A stretch of 64,000 bases of DNA from CAZHEV01 sp964531335 [NCBI: uncultured bacterium] (lineage in GTDB: Bacteria > Eisenbacteria > RBG-16-71-46 > CAZHEV01). Of the stretch, positions 17,447 to 26,638 are shown in pieces. The stretch spans positions 124,001 through 188,000 of the forward strand of contig CAZHEV010000007.1 in assembly GCA_964531335.1 (NCBI GenBank), in the 5' to 3' direction. Under the pieces are notes generated by a model. That model searched no databases. It worked only from the letters and a program-made list of their open reading frames with translations, and was not told the DNA's origin. Numbering within the stretch: position 1 is the first letter of the stretch; each line of letters opens with the position of its first letter. The translations under genes were made by a program, and so were the position numbers.

Positions 17447-17772
17447 ACACGCCGCGGAGGTGGCGCGTGGTTCCATATACGCGAGGCCGGCGCATCCTGC
17501 GCCGGCCTCCCATTTTCAATGGCATCCCGGAATTCGGTTCCCGGCGGCAAACTTGGACTGGCACCGGAACGGAAGATGGGGTAAAGTCATTGGAGTCAGC
17601 GGGCTACGAAGAGCGGCCGCGACCCGGTGGAGGCTGCGCCATGGGCGTGCTTGCCGGAATCGATACTAACGGCCGCGTCCCTCGGGTGGAGATCCGAAGG
17701 ACTCATCAAGCTCGGAAAGCCAATCGGGCGCTATCGATTGTTTCTTGAACAGCGAACAGGGAGGGGCGAGTG
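17447..17772. other. Intergenic region after the POT gene
   Basis: It contains the terminator at 17483-17509 and then about 260 bp with no clear promoter or gene. GGGAGGGG at 17759-17766 is the ribosome-binding site of the next gene. Confidence 0.5.
17483..17509 (+). terminator. Intrinsic terminator after the POT transporter gene
   Basis: GAGGCCGGCGCA (17483-17494) pairs perfectly with TGCGCCGGCCTC (17498-17509) around a 3-nt loop, followed by CCATTTTCAA. Confidence 0.7.
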
Positions 17773-19827
17773 ATGGCAACTGCGCTGCGAAAAGATACCC
17801 TTGAGACCATCGGCGTAGGCAACGTAATGGACATCTTCAAGAAGGGCCGCACCCCGGTCGGCGCCAAGGATCTGAGCGAGAAGATCTTCGGCGACGATGG
17901 GTCGCTGGCGGTCTCCGGGGCCGAAGGGACCGTCGGCGCGGGCAAGATAGCCCAACTGGGCAGCAGGCTGAGACCTTACGGAGTGCCCATAGCCGCGCTC
18001 GACATGGGCTACGGCAGAAGCAGTCTCGAGCAGCAATACATGGGCTTGGTCGCGTCTTTCGGCAAGAAAGACGCCGACGAGATATTCTCCAACGTGGTGC
18101 GGTTCTTCTACAACGGGACGGAGCTGCCCGGCGCCCTCGCGAAGATGAACCCGCGAGTGCTGATCGAGGCCATTCCCGAGATACTCGAGGTCAAGAAGTC
18201 CCACTACGCCTTGTTCAGGAAATCCTTCCCGGACGTGCAGATCTTCTCGGTGACGTCCGGCTTCCCGAGCTCCGAGATCGGCGTGAGCATAGGCCATCCT
18301 TCCTTTCCCCATAACATAAACAAGGTTTGGGAGATGGTGGAGGAGGAGCCATCGGACTGGACCAGACTCCTCTGGGCCCTGGGGCTGATTCCCGTCAGGG
18401 TCACGGATCAGTGGTCCTTCGTTCTGGATGTCGTCTTCTGCGGCATGATGTTGGCCGCCCTACGGTATTACGAGGCGAAGCGCATGCCTTTCCCCGCCAC
18501 GGACAAGCTGGTGCGGGAGCTGCTGGGACCGGTGCCGTTCCGGGCCCATGACGCGATCGGAGGCGCCAACTTCCTGACTCATTCGTGCCTGGCCCACCTG
18601 GACAAGATGTACGAGGGCGAGGTGTTCAAGCCGACGGCGGAGCTGGTCGAGCGTATCGACGGCCGCCGTCCTTGGTATCCGGAGGAGCGTCCCGCGTTGA
18701 ACTGGAGCCTGGATGAGGAAGAGCGAGACGAGTTCAAGACCTGGATCCTGGGCCCCCTCTTTCAGATGACCAGCCTGATGCTCCGCGAGAAAAGAGCGGA
18801 TCTGGCCACTATGAACGCCATAGGAGAGCTTTGCGCCGAGTTGCGCAAGGGAGTCCTGGTGCTGGCAAGGGGCCTCGGCTCCGACGAGGTTGTAGGCAGG
18901 GTGGAGAAGTACCATAAGCTGCACCCGGCGGCCGCGGGTGGAAGTTGGCACCCTGAGGAGTTCAGCCGGATGGACTCGCCGGAGTGGAGACACCTCTATG
19001 TGAACGCCCAACACGACGGGACCTTCGGCGTGATAACGATCGGTAGGGAGGCGCTCAACAACGATCTGATGACCGAGCTGGAGAGCGCCATGGACTGGCT
19101 GAAGAAGGCCGGCGTGAAGCGGGTGATACTGACCGGCGACTTTCATATGTCGACCCAGCTCCAGGGAGCGGATATCACGGAGTTCTTCCCGGCTCTGGGC
19201 GACCCCGAGGTCGGCTACTCGATTTCCAGCCGATGGTCAAAGGTGGCTCGCCGGCTCAACGACGACTTCGAGGTTTCGGTCGGCGTCATCCCCGGAAAGA
19301 GGTGCCTGGGAGGCTGTCTCGAGCTGATGCTGCATTGCCACTACGTGATCTCCGTGGATGGAGCCTCGCTTGGGTTCCCCGAGGTAACGCTGCCCGTGGT
19401 CCCCGGAATGGAGGGCTGCCATTGGCCGATGCGCAGAACGGACGGCGACGGGAGGAAGAAAGTGCTTCACCTGCTGCTGGACGGTGGCTCCCTCAGGGCG
19501 AAGGACACTGTAGGCTGGCTCGTCGATTTCACCGGGCCGATAGAGGACTGCTTGCAGACGGCGACAAGCATCGTTACTGACGGAGACCACGGTCTGAAAA
19601 GAAGGGTCCTGGACAAGTCTTCGCTCGCCGACGTGCCCACAGAGGCGCCGGGTCTTCCGTGGAGCGCGGGCGGAGAGGCGATCTCCAAGTGCGTGCAAGA
19701 TTCCTGTCGAGCGGCCCTGGATGACGCCCTCGAGGTCCAGGCCCGGCACTCCGCTGAGTTCATGACTTCGAAATACTGCGCCGGCGGCGTGGTGGGTTCG
19801 ACCTACGGCAAGATCAGAGTGAGCTGA
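17773..19827 (+). CDS. 3-hydroxyacyl-CoA dehydrogenase/enoyl-CoA hydratase fusion, domains in reverse order
   Basis: The 684-residue protein starts at ATG 17773 (GGAGGGG six bases upstream; a GTG directly before it is possible). Residues about 45-300 look like 3-hydroxyacyl-CoA dehydrogenase. A Rossmann-like GAEGTVGAG ends near ALDMG. GHPSFPHNINKVWEMVE contains the catalytic His and a Glu. A C-domain segment LLGPVPFRAHDAIGGANF follows. Residues about 420-640 are a crotonase domain with GVITIGREALNND, the oxyanion-hole segment RCLGGCLELML, and the catalytic-Glu segment LGFPEVTLPVVPG. FadB and FadJ have the hydratase first. Together the two activities would carry out two steps of fatty-acid or aromatic acyl-CoA beta-oxidation, or run in reverse. 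It lies alone between terminators. Confidence 0.78.
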   Translation: MATALRKDTLETIGVGNVMDIFKKGRTPVGAKDLSEKIFGDDGSLAVSGAEGTVGAGKIAQLGSRLRPYGVPIAALDMGYGRSSLEQQYMGLVASFGKKDADEIFSNVVRFFYNGTELPGALAKMNPRVLIEAIPEILEVKKSHYALFRKSFPDVQIFSVTSGFPSSEIGVSIGHPSFPHNINKVWEMVEEEPSDWTRLLWALGLIPVRVTDQWSFVLDVVFCGMMLAALRYYEAKRMPFPATDKLVRELLGPVPFRAHDAIGGANFLTHSCLAHLDKMYEGEVFKPTAELVERIDGRRPWYPEERPALNWSLDEEERDEFKTWILGPLFQMTSLMLREKRADLATMNAIGELCAELRKGVLVLARGLGSDEVVGRVEKYHKLHPAAAGGSWHPEEFSRMDSPEWRHLYVNAQHDGTFGVITIGREALNNDLMTELESAMDWLKKAGVKRVILTGDFHMSTQLQGADITEFFPALGDPEVGYSISSRWSKVARRLNDDFEVSVGVIPGKRCLGGCLELMLHCHYVISVDGASLGFPEVTLPVVPGMEGCHWPMRRTDGDGRKKVLHLLLDGGSLRAKDTVGWLVDFTGPIEDCLQTATSIVTDGDHGLKRRVLDKSSLADVPTEAPGLPWSAGGEAISKCVQDSCRAALDDALEVQARHSAEFMTSKYCAGGVVGSTYGKIRVS

Positions 19828-20206
19828 CGCGCCGCTCGCGGACGCTGGCCCCTTGTGGAGTGCCTCTGTGCTCCCGCGGGCTGCGCCCCTGGACCCCCGC
19901 CCGGCGGCAGCGGCCGGGGGGCGCCCTGAAGGACTGGATCCCCGGAAGGCGGAGTCGTGGTCTGCCGCGGGGGCTCAAATGAGCGCTGCGACCTCCGGAG
20001 CCCTGGAGCCGGGCCCCGGAGGAGGCCGGAAAAAGCTTGTGCCGGCCGTGCGATGAGCTACCATGACATGGCGGCCTTGCGCGCCGAGCAGACCCACGAA
20101 ACCCCGCCGGCAGCGCGGGGCTTTCTATATATTGGGCGAAGCGCGAAGATCCGCCAGGTTCAGATGCTAGCCCTCTCGAGTAATTCGAGGGGAGGGGAGC
20201 TGCGTC
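19828..20206. other. Intergenic region upstream of pta
   Basis: About 270 bp of very GC-rich sequence without a gene is followed by the hairpin at 20102-20120. Just before pta, CTCGA-GTAAT-TCGAG (20176-20190) could form a small stem next to the GGGGAGGGGAG ribosome-binding site, but the stem is only 5 bp. Confidence 0.4.
20102..20120 (+). terminator. Short hairpin with U-rich tail before pta
   Basis: CCCCGC (20102-20107) and GCGGGG (20115-20120) enclose a 7-nt loop and are followed by CTTTCTATATATT. It could end transcription from the upstream gene or attenuate pta, since it lies 87 bp before the pta start. Confidence 0.5.
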
Positions 20207-22333
20207 ATGTCTAGAAACCTCTACCTGACTACAACCGGCCCCACCGCGGGCAAGAGCGCCATCGTGCTCGGGCTTATGTCCAACCTGGAGAGAGGAATTC
20301 GCCGCATAGGGTACTTCCGACCGATAGGACGGAGCGACATAGAGGCCGACATTCCGGATCCGAACGTCGAGCTTGTCTGCTCCGTGTTCAACCTGGAGTG
20401 CGACCGGGAATCGATGATCGGGGTCACCGCCACCAAGGCGATGGACATGATAACCAGGGGGCGCTACGACGAGATGATCGAGGAGATACTGGGCGCGTAC
20501 AAGAAGTACGAGCGTGACAAGGACTTCGTGGTAATTGAAGGGACGAATTATCAAGGGGCGAGCACCGCCTTCGAGTTCGAGATAAACGCCGACATAGCGC
20601 GCAACCTGGGCGCGCCGGTGCTCCTCCTGGTCAGCGGGTTCGATCGAAGCGCGGAAGAGATCTTCGACAATGCCATGTTGAGCAAGGAACAGTTCGAGGA
20701 CCAGGGATGCGAGCTGGTGGGGCTCATCATCAATAGAGTGGATCGAGGCAACTTCGAGGAGATACGAGGCTTTCTTTCCGACAAGCTCTCATCGGCCGGA
20801 GCTCCTTTCGCCGGGGCGATCCCCGAGGACCTGATCCTGGCTAAGCCGCGCATGGACGAGATAGCCGCGGCGTTGAGAGCAGAAGTGATGTACGGGGAGA
20901 GATACCTCGACAACCTGGTTGACAATTTCCGAATAGCGTCGATGCACCTGCCGACCATACTGGAGAGAATAAGCCCGGGGTCCCTTGTGATAACCGCCGG
21001 CGACCGCGGCGACATAGTCCTGGGTTTGATCGCCTCGCAGATGTCCAATCGCATGCCCAAGATCGCGGGGGTTCTCTTGAGCAGCGACCTCAAGCCGACC
21101 GATACTATCGCCAAGCTCATAAGCGGCCTCCAGAGGATGCAGCTTCCCATTTTGGCGGTCAAGTCGGGGGCTTATCAGACTTCGATCGACGTGAGCAGGG
21201 TCACCGCGTCGATCACCCCCCGGAGCTACAGGAAGATAGAGACGGCTCAGACCCTGTTCGACGAGCACGTGGACCTGGACACGATCCTGTCGGGCGTCGC
21301 ATCGACGCGCCAGATGCGGATAACTCCCAACCTGTTCCTCTACAACCTACAGGAGAGGGCGCGCTCGGCCAAGAAGCACATCGTTTTGCCGGAAGGGGCG
21401 GAGGACCGGATCATCAGGGCGGTTGAAATCCTCCTGAGAAGGGAAATAGTCGACATCACGATGCTGGGCGACGAGGAAGAGATCCGCAATCGCGCGGAGA
21501 AGCTCATGGTGGAGTTGGACGGGGTGAGGATAGTGACGCCGCACGATTCGTCCAACCTGGACGACTACGCGGAGAAATACAAGGAGCTGAGAAAGCACAA
21601 GGGCGTCAGCCTGGAACAGGCCAGGGAGATCATGCAGGACCCTTCGTACTACGGGACCATGATGGTTCACAAAGGGGACGCGGACGGGATGGTCTCGGGG
21701 TCGATCAACACCACGGCCCACACAATAAGACCGGCTTTCGAGTTCATCAAGACCCAGCCCGGCGTCAAGCTGGTATCGAGCGTATTCTTCATGTGTTTGA
21801 CGGACCGGGTTCTTGTGTACGGCGACTGCGCGGTCAATCCGAATCCGACAGCGGAGGAGCTGGCTCACATCGCTGTGACCAGCGCCGACACCGCCTCCGC
21901 CTTCGGCATCGAGCCCAGGGTAGCCATGCTGTCCTATGCCACGGGAGAATCAGGTACCGGCTCCGACGTCGAGATGGTCAAGCAGGCCACGAAGATAGCG
22001 AAGGAGATGCGGCCCGACCTGCCCATAGACGGCCCGTTGCAGTACGACGCCGCCATAGACGTCTCCGTTGCCCGGACAAAGTTGCCGGAGAGCAGTGTGG
22101 CCGGGAGAGCGACGGTCTTCATATTCCCGGACCTCAATACGGGAAACAACACTTACAAGGCGGTGCAGCGATCGGCCAGGGCGATAGCGGTGGGGCCGGT
22201 CCTCCAGGGACTGCGCAAGCCGGTCAACGACTTGAGCAGGGGGTGCACGGTGCCGGACATCGTGAACACGGTGGTCATAACGGCCATTCAGGCGGAGGCG
22301 GTGGCCGAGGCCGGCCGGGAAAAAGAGGATTAG
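20207..22333 (+). CDS. pta: Phosphate acetyltransferase (long, BioD/DRTGG-type N-terminal region)
   Basis: The 708-residue protein starts with an AAA/BioD-like region (LYLTTTGPTAGKSAIVLG, a P-loop-like motif), continues through a regulatory middle part, and ends with the catalytic PTA_PTB domain. That domain has VLPEGAEDRIIRAVEILL, MVHKGDADGMVSGSINTTAH, YATGESGTGSDVEMV and FPDLNTGNNTYKAVQRSA. Family knowledge: it interconverts acetyl-CoA and acetyl phosphate in the cytoplasm. The ackA gene follows after 51 bp, so the pair forms the acetate pathway that yields ATP from acetyl-CoA. Length matches the long Pta class (about 700). Start at 20207 with a strong GGGGAGGGG site. Confidence 0.93.
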   Translation: MSRNLYLTTTGPTAGKSAIVLGLMSNLERGIRRIGYFRPIGRSDIEADIPDPNVELVCSVFNLECDRESMIGVTATKAMDMITRGRYDEMIEEILGAYKKYERDKDFVVIEGTNYQGASTAFEFEINADIARNLGAPVLLLVSGFDRSAEEIFDNAMLSKEQFEDQGCELVGLIINRVDRGNFEEIRGFLSDKLSSAGAPFAGAIPEDLILAKPRMDEIAAALRAEVMYGERYLDNLVDNFRIASMHLPTILERISPGSLVITAGDRGDIVLGLIASQMSNRMPKIAGVLLSSDLKPTDTIAKLISGLQRMQLPILAVKSGAYQTSIDVSRVTASITPRSYRKIETAQTLFDEHVDLDTILSGVASTRQMRITPNLFLYNLQERARSAKKHIVLPEGAEDRIIRAVEILLRREIVDITMLGDEEEIRNRAEKLMVELDGVRIVTPHDSSNLDDYAEKYKELRKHKGVSLEQAREIMQDPSYYGTMMVHKGDADGMVSGSINTTAHTIRPAFEFIKTQPGVKLVSSVFFMCLTDRVLVYGDCAVNPNPTAEELAHIAVTSADTASAFGIEPRVAMLSYATGESGTGSDVEMVKQATKIAKEMRPDLPIDGPLQYDAAIDVSVARTKLPESSVAGRATVFIFPDLNTGNNTYKAVQRSARAIAVGPVLQGLRKPVNDLSRGCTVPDIVNTVVITAIQAEAVAEAGREKED

Positions 22334-22384
22334 AGGGCTGCCGGGCTGCGGACTGTACGGGGGCGGTCGGGCGGGGGAGTGTCT

Positions 22385-23584
22385 ATGAAGATCTTGGTGC
22401 TGAATTGCGGCAGCTCATCGGTGAAATACCAGGTTTTCTCGATGCCGGACGGCGAGGCGATCGTCAAGGGTCTCGTGCAGCGGATCGGCGAAAAAGAGGG
22501 CGGAATAGAGCAGGAGAGTGGAGCCGGGAAGGTCTCCCTGGACGTTGAGATTCCAGACCACGAGTTCGGTCTTCAACAGGCCGTCAAGTGCCTGACCGAG
22601 GGCGACAAGGCGCCGCTGTCCGATCTATCGGAGATCGGGGCGGTCGGACATAGGGTCGTTCACGGCGGCGAGAGATTCACTGAAACGGTCGTGATCGATG
22701 ACGAGGTCATAGAGGCGATAGAGTCACACGCCGAGCTCGCCCCCCTCCACAATCCGCCCAACCTGCTGGGAATCCGGTTCGCGGTCAAGACGCTGCCGGA
22801 GGTCACCCAGGTGGCGGTTTTCGACACCGCCTTCCATCAGACCATGCCGGAGCACGCCTTCCGTTATGGTCTCCCCGAGAACCTCTACCGGGAAGGGAAG
22901 ATCCGGCGATACGGGTTCCATGGAACCTCGCACCGTTATGTCTCGATGCGCGCGGCGGCCCTCCTGGGCAAAGATCCCAGCGACACGAACCTGATTAGCT
23001 GTCATCTGGGAAACGGCAGCAGCGTGGCCGCGGTGGCCGGAGGAAGGTCGGTTGACACGAGCATGGGGCTGACGCCGCTCGAGGGGTTGGTGATGGGGAC
23101 GCGCTGCGGCGACATCGACGCCGGGATAATATTTCACCTCGAGCGGGTGCAGGGGCTGTCCACGGACGAGATAGACGCGCTCTTGAACAAGAGGAGCGGT
23201 CTCCTGGGCATCTCCGGTTCGAGCAATGACGTCCGCGAGCTTACCCGACTGGCAAAGAGTGGCGACGCAAGGGCGCGGATCGCTCTGGAGGTGTATGCGT
23301 ACCGCCTGAAGAAGTACATAGGCGCTTACGCGGCTGTGCTGGGCGAGGCGCACGCGATAATCTTCACGGCCGGCATAGGCGAGAATTCGGCGCTGGTGAG
23401 ATCCCTTTCGTGTTCGGGTCTCGAGGCAATGGGGATAGGCGTGGACCCGAAGAAGAACGAGAAGGCCTCGGGGGGAGAATTCGATATCACCGCCGAGGGG
23501 ATGAAGACGCGGGTCCTGGTGATCCCGACCAACGAGGAGAAGCTCATCACCATGGATACGTACTCCTCGGCCATGAGCTCCTAG
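22385..23584 (+). CDS. ackA: Acetate kinase
   Basis: The 399-residue protein has all AckA landmarks: LNCGSSSVKYQ at the N-terminus, VGHRVVHGGERF, VFDTAFHQTMP, YGFHGTSHRYVS and HLGNGSSVAAVAGGRSVDTS. A late GIGENSALVR segment is also present. The start was placed at ATG 22385, with GGGGGAG upstream; a GTG six bases earlier is possible. It works with Pta, forming ATP and acetate from acetyl phosphate or activating acetate in reverse. A hairpin follows the stop. Confidence 0.96.
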   Translation: MKILVLNCGSSSVKYQVFSMPDGEAIVKGLVQRIGEKEGGIEQESGAGKVSLDVEIPDHEFGLQQAVKCLTEGDKAPLSDLSEIGAVGHRVVHGGERFTETVVIDDEVIEAIESHAELAPLHNPPNLLGIRFAVKTLPEVTQVAVFDTAFHQTMPEHAFRYGLPENLYREGKIRRYGFHGTSHRYVSMRAAALLGKDPSDTNLISCHLGNGSSVAAVAGGRSVDTSMGLTPLEGLVMGTRCGDIDAGIIFHLERVQGLSTDEIDALLNKRSGLLGISGSSNDVRELTRLAKSGDARARIALEVYAYRLKKYIGAYAAVLGEAHAIIFTAGIGENSALVRSLSCSGLEAMGIGVDPKKNEKASGGEFDITAEGMKTRVLVIPTNEEKLITMDTYSSAMSS

Positions 23585-23586
23585 CG

Positions 23587-23609
23587 CGGCGCGGGAGCGG
23601 CCCGCGCCG
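23587..23609. terminator. Hairpin between convergent ackA and M16 peptidase genes
   Basis: CGGCGCGGG (23587-23595) pairs perfectly with CCCGCGCCG (23601-23609) around AGCGG, three bases after the ackA stop, followed by AGGTTTCAG. It may serve both strands. Confidence 0.55.
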
Positions 23610-23644
23610 AGGTTTCAGCTTCCGTTTCAGGACCGGGGAAGCCC

Positions 23645-26458
23645 CTAGCGCTCCTCGGGAACCAGAACCACCCTGACATAGTCGTCCGGTTTCAAATACT
23701 TCACGGCGGCCTGCTTCATCTCCTGGGCGGAGAGGTCCTCCACCAGGCGCGGATACTCCAGAAGGAGGGCCGGATCGGTGCCGTGCAAGTGGCGGGTGTG
23801 AAGCTGCGCCAGCCAGAACCCATTGTCCTTCAAGTTGACCTCGAACTGTCTCTTCTGCGACTCCCTGACTCTCTCCACGTGCTCGGGGTCCGGACCGTTG
23901 TCCCGGAGGTTCTCGATCTTCTCGAGAACGGTCTGGGTGAGCTCCTCTATTCGATTCGGATCGCAGCCGAAGGTGACGTGCACCTGGTATTCCTGCCTCG
24001 GGTAAAGCTCCGCGTAAGAGTTGATGCCCACGCCGTAAGTTCCGCCCAGCTCCTCCCTCAACACCTCGCGCAGGTCGATCTCCATGACCTCGGCCAGGGA
24101 ATCCAGCTCATACTTGCTCTCCAGAGACCATTTCATGGGGCCGGCGAACACGATCGCCACGCGGCCGCGCTCCTCGATGCCTTTCCTCACGGTCCTCTCT
24201 ATGACTCCCTCGGCAAGGGCAATGCCGGGATCCTTCCAGGTCTCTTCTCGATCGGTGGTGGGAAGTCCGCCCAGGTAGGTCTTGACCATCGGCTCGATCG
24301 CCTCCAGCTCGAAATTGCCCACGAAGATGAAAACGAAGTCGTCCGCGTCCGCGAACCTGTCGCGATAGAAGTCATAGGCGTCGTCGAGGTTGATCTCGTC
24401 AAGTAATTGTACCGTCCAGGGCCGCATGCGATGGTGGTGCTGGGCCACCGTTACCTGAAGGGTGTCGAAGAAGGCCGCCTCCGGGCTCGCGCTTCTGTTC
24501 TCTATGGTGCCCTTCATCTTCGCATAGAACGAATCGAACGCGTCGGCGTCATTGCGCGGTGAGGTCATATATAGATAGATGAGCTGGAACATGGTCTCCA
24601 GGTCCTGAGGCGAGGCGGTCCCCGACAGGCCTTCGGTGATCTCTCCAATGTAGGGGGAGACCTCGACCACCTTGCCGCTGAGCTTCTTCTCCAGAGCCAC
24701 GCTGTTGAACTCGCCGACGCCGCTCTCCTGCACGATGTGGGAGGCGAGCGAGGCCGACACGAACATAGGGTCGGAGACCAACGAGTGTCCGCCGGGACTG
24801 TAGGCCCAGAACCTCACCTCGTCGTTCTTGAAGTCGGTGGGCTTGAGCACGACCTCTACACCGTTGGACAAAGTCCACTCCGTAACCCCCAGCTCATCGA
24901 TTCTCGATCGGCTCTCGACCTCCGCGGGCTCGGGAATCTCCTCGAGGAGAGGCTCGTCGGATGCCATATCCTCGTAAGGGGTTATCCGACTGCGGCTCAC
25001 TTTTTCAAAAACAGCCGCCAGGTCCTCTTCCGCGGGGACGGCGAGGCCCTCCTTCTCAGGAGCGCTCACCAAGACCACGCGGTTGTCCTCCGCGACACGC
25101 CGGGCCGAGAGCTCGTTTAGCTCTTCGAGGGCGATGCCCGGCACAAGCTGCTTGGCGAGCGCGTACTCGCTCTCGATGCCCGGCATTGGCTCTCCCTTGG
25201 TGAAATGGGCGAGGCATCGCGAGGCGAGGATCTTGGACTTTGTCTTGTCGCGCTCGGCATACGCGTTCTCGGCCTGCCTGAGCATCTCCTCCTTGGATCT
25301 TTCGAGCTCGGAGGCCGTAAACCCGTGCCGACTGGCGCGGGCGGATTCGGTGAGAAGGGCCTCGAGCCCTTTCTCGATTCCGCCTTCATTTACCAGCGAG
25401 GCGAACATCTGCATTTTCTTGGAGCGGGCGAGAGGGACGTCCGCGGTCATGGCGAAGAGGAACGGGGGCTCCGCCTCCTTCGTGAGCTCCATGAGCCTGT
25501 CGTTGAGCATGTCGTCGTGGAGATGCTTGATCAAATGTGTCCTGTAGTCTTCTATTAGCAGTTCCGGTTCTGCGTCGCTCTTGAACAGGACCGCCGTCGT
25601 GGTGTGCGTCGCCTCGGGGTCAGTGGCGACGGCGAAGAGAGTCTCCTCGTGGTCGGGGACGGGATAGATCTCGCGTTCCCTGGGGTCGGCCGGCATGGGC
25701 AATAAGGCGAAGTGCCTCTCGATGAGCCCCTCTATCCACTCCGGATCGAAGTCACCGACCGCGACGACTGCCATTAGATCGGGACGGTACCAGTCCCGAT
25801 AGAACCTGCGCAATGTGTCATAGCTGCACGTGTCTATGACCGCCTTCTTTCCGATGGGTATCCTCTCGGCGTACCGCGAGCCCTTGAATAGGATCGGCAG
25901 TTGTTTGTCGAGCATGCGCATCTGCGCCCCTCTGCCCAGGCGCCACTCCTCGCCTATTACTCCGCGCTCCTTGTCTATCTCCTCCTCATCGAAGGTGAGC
26001 CCGTGGGCCCAGTCCTCCAGGATCTGAACCGCGGTCTCCACTATTTCGGTGGTGTCGGTGGGGACCTCCAGCATGTAGACGGTCTCGTCGAAGTTCGTGA
26101 AGGCGTTGAGCTCCGGGCCGAATCTCATGCCTATCGACTCCATGTAATGGATTAGCTGGTTCTCGCTGAAATGCTCGGTCCCGTTGAAAGCCATATGTTC
26201 GACAAAATGAGCCAGCCCTTGCTGGTCGTCGTCTTCCAGAATGGATCCCGCGTTTACCGCCAGCCACAGCTGAGCCCTGTTCCCGGGCTCCCCGTTGACC
26301 CTCAGGTAGTAGCGGAGTCCGTTGTCGAGCTCCCCGATCTTCGTCTGCGGGTCCACGGGTATAGGGTCCTGGGGATTGGGTGGGGCTCCGTCCGAGGAGA
26401 GCGGGCACGCCGGCAGAGCGAAGGCGACGACGATAGCCGAGAGGATGGAGCGCTTCAT
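23645..26458 (-). CDS. Large exported M16 (pitrilysin/insulinase) zinc peptidase
   Basis: The 937-residue protein has a signal peptide with a possible lipobox-like ALPAC, then GLRYYLRVNGEPGNRAQLWL and the inverted zinc motif HFVEH (in LAHFVEHMAFNGTEHF). A downstream Glu-rich segment (DKERGVIGEEWR) supplies the third ligand. A second M16 half, without the zinc motif, fills the C-terminal part (WTLSNGVEVVLKPTDFKNDE), as in full-length two-domain M16 peptidases such as PqqL. AGGAGG precedes the ATG at 26458. Family knowledge: these clamshell enzymes degrade peptides of tens of residues in the periplasm. It has its own promoter at 26552-26580. Confidence 0.9.
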   Translation of the reverse strand: MKRSILSAIVVAFALPACPLSSDGAPPNPQDPIPVDPQTKIGELDNGLRYYLRVNGEPGNRAQLWLAVNAGSILEDDDQQGLAHFVEHMAFNGTEHFSENQLIHYMESIGMRFGPELNAFTNFDETVYMLEVPTDTTEIVETAVQILEDWAHGLTFDEEEIDKERGVIGEEWRLGRGAQMRMLDKQLPILFKGSRYAERIPIGKKAVIDTCSYDTLRRFYRDWYRPDLMAVVAVGDFDPEWIEGLIERHFALLPMPADPREREIYPVPDHEETLFAVATDPEATHTTTAVLFKSDAEPELLIEDYRTHLIKHLHDDMLNDRLMELTKEAEPPFLFAMTADVPLARSKKMQMFASLVNEGGIEKGLEALLTESARASRHGFTASELERSKEEMLRQAENAYAERDKTKSKILASRCLAHFTKGEPMPGIESEYALAKQLVPGIALEELNELSARRVAEDNRVVLVSAPEKEGLAVPAEEDLAAVFEKVSRSRITPYEDMASDEPLLEEIPEPAEVESRSRIDELGVTEWTLSNGVEVVLKPTDFKNDEVRFWAYSPGGHSLVSDPMFVSASLASHIVQESGVGEFNSVALEKKLSGKVVEVSPYIGEITEGLSGTASPQDLETMFQLIYLYMTSPRNDADAFDSFYAKMKGTIENRSASPEAAFFDTLQVTVAQHHHRMRPWTVQLLDEINLDDAYDFYRDRFADADDFVFIFVGNFELEAIEPMVKTYLGGLPTTDREETWKDPGIALAEGVIERTVRKGIEERGRVAIVFAGPMKWSLESKYELDSLAEVMEIDLREVLREELGGTYGVGINSYAELYPRQEYQVHVTFGCDPNRIEELTQTVLEKIENLRDNGPDPEHVERVRESQKRQFEVNLKDNGFWLAQLHTRHLHGTDPALLLEYPRLVEDLSAQEMKQAAVKYLKPDDYVRVVLVPEER

Positions 26459-26551
26459 AGCTTTGACCTCCTGGGCGGCGCGCCGGCCTGACGGCGAGCG
26501 CAGCCGAGAGCTTGTTGCGTAGATGGAAAACAGCGATGCGGCCAGTTAAGC

Positions 26552-26580
26552 ATTATACGAATTCGGGCATCGGGGATCAA
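26552..26580 (-). promoter_or_regulatory. Sigma-70-type promoter of the M16 peptidase gene
   Basis: On the minus strand TTGATC (26580-26575) and perfect TATAAT (26557-26552) are 17 nt apart. The leader to the ATG at 26458 is about 87 nt. Confidence 0.7.
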
Positions 26581-26638
26581 TGAAGACGTGCCGGCGGACC
26601 GCCGTAAAAGGAAGGGATGACGGGAGATGCGTCCACGC

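Noticed and set aside
19828-20206. Possible tRNA or riboswitch before pta
   Set aside because: No TPsiC-like GTTCRA or cloverleaf pairing was found, and the only hairpin is a simple stem with a U-rich tail.
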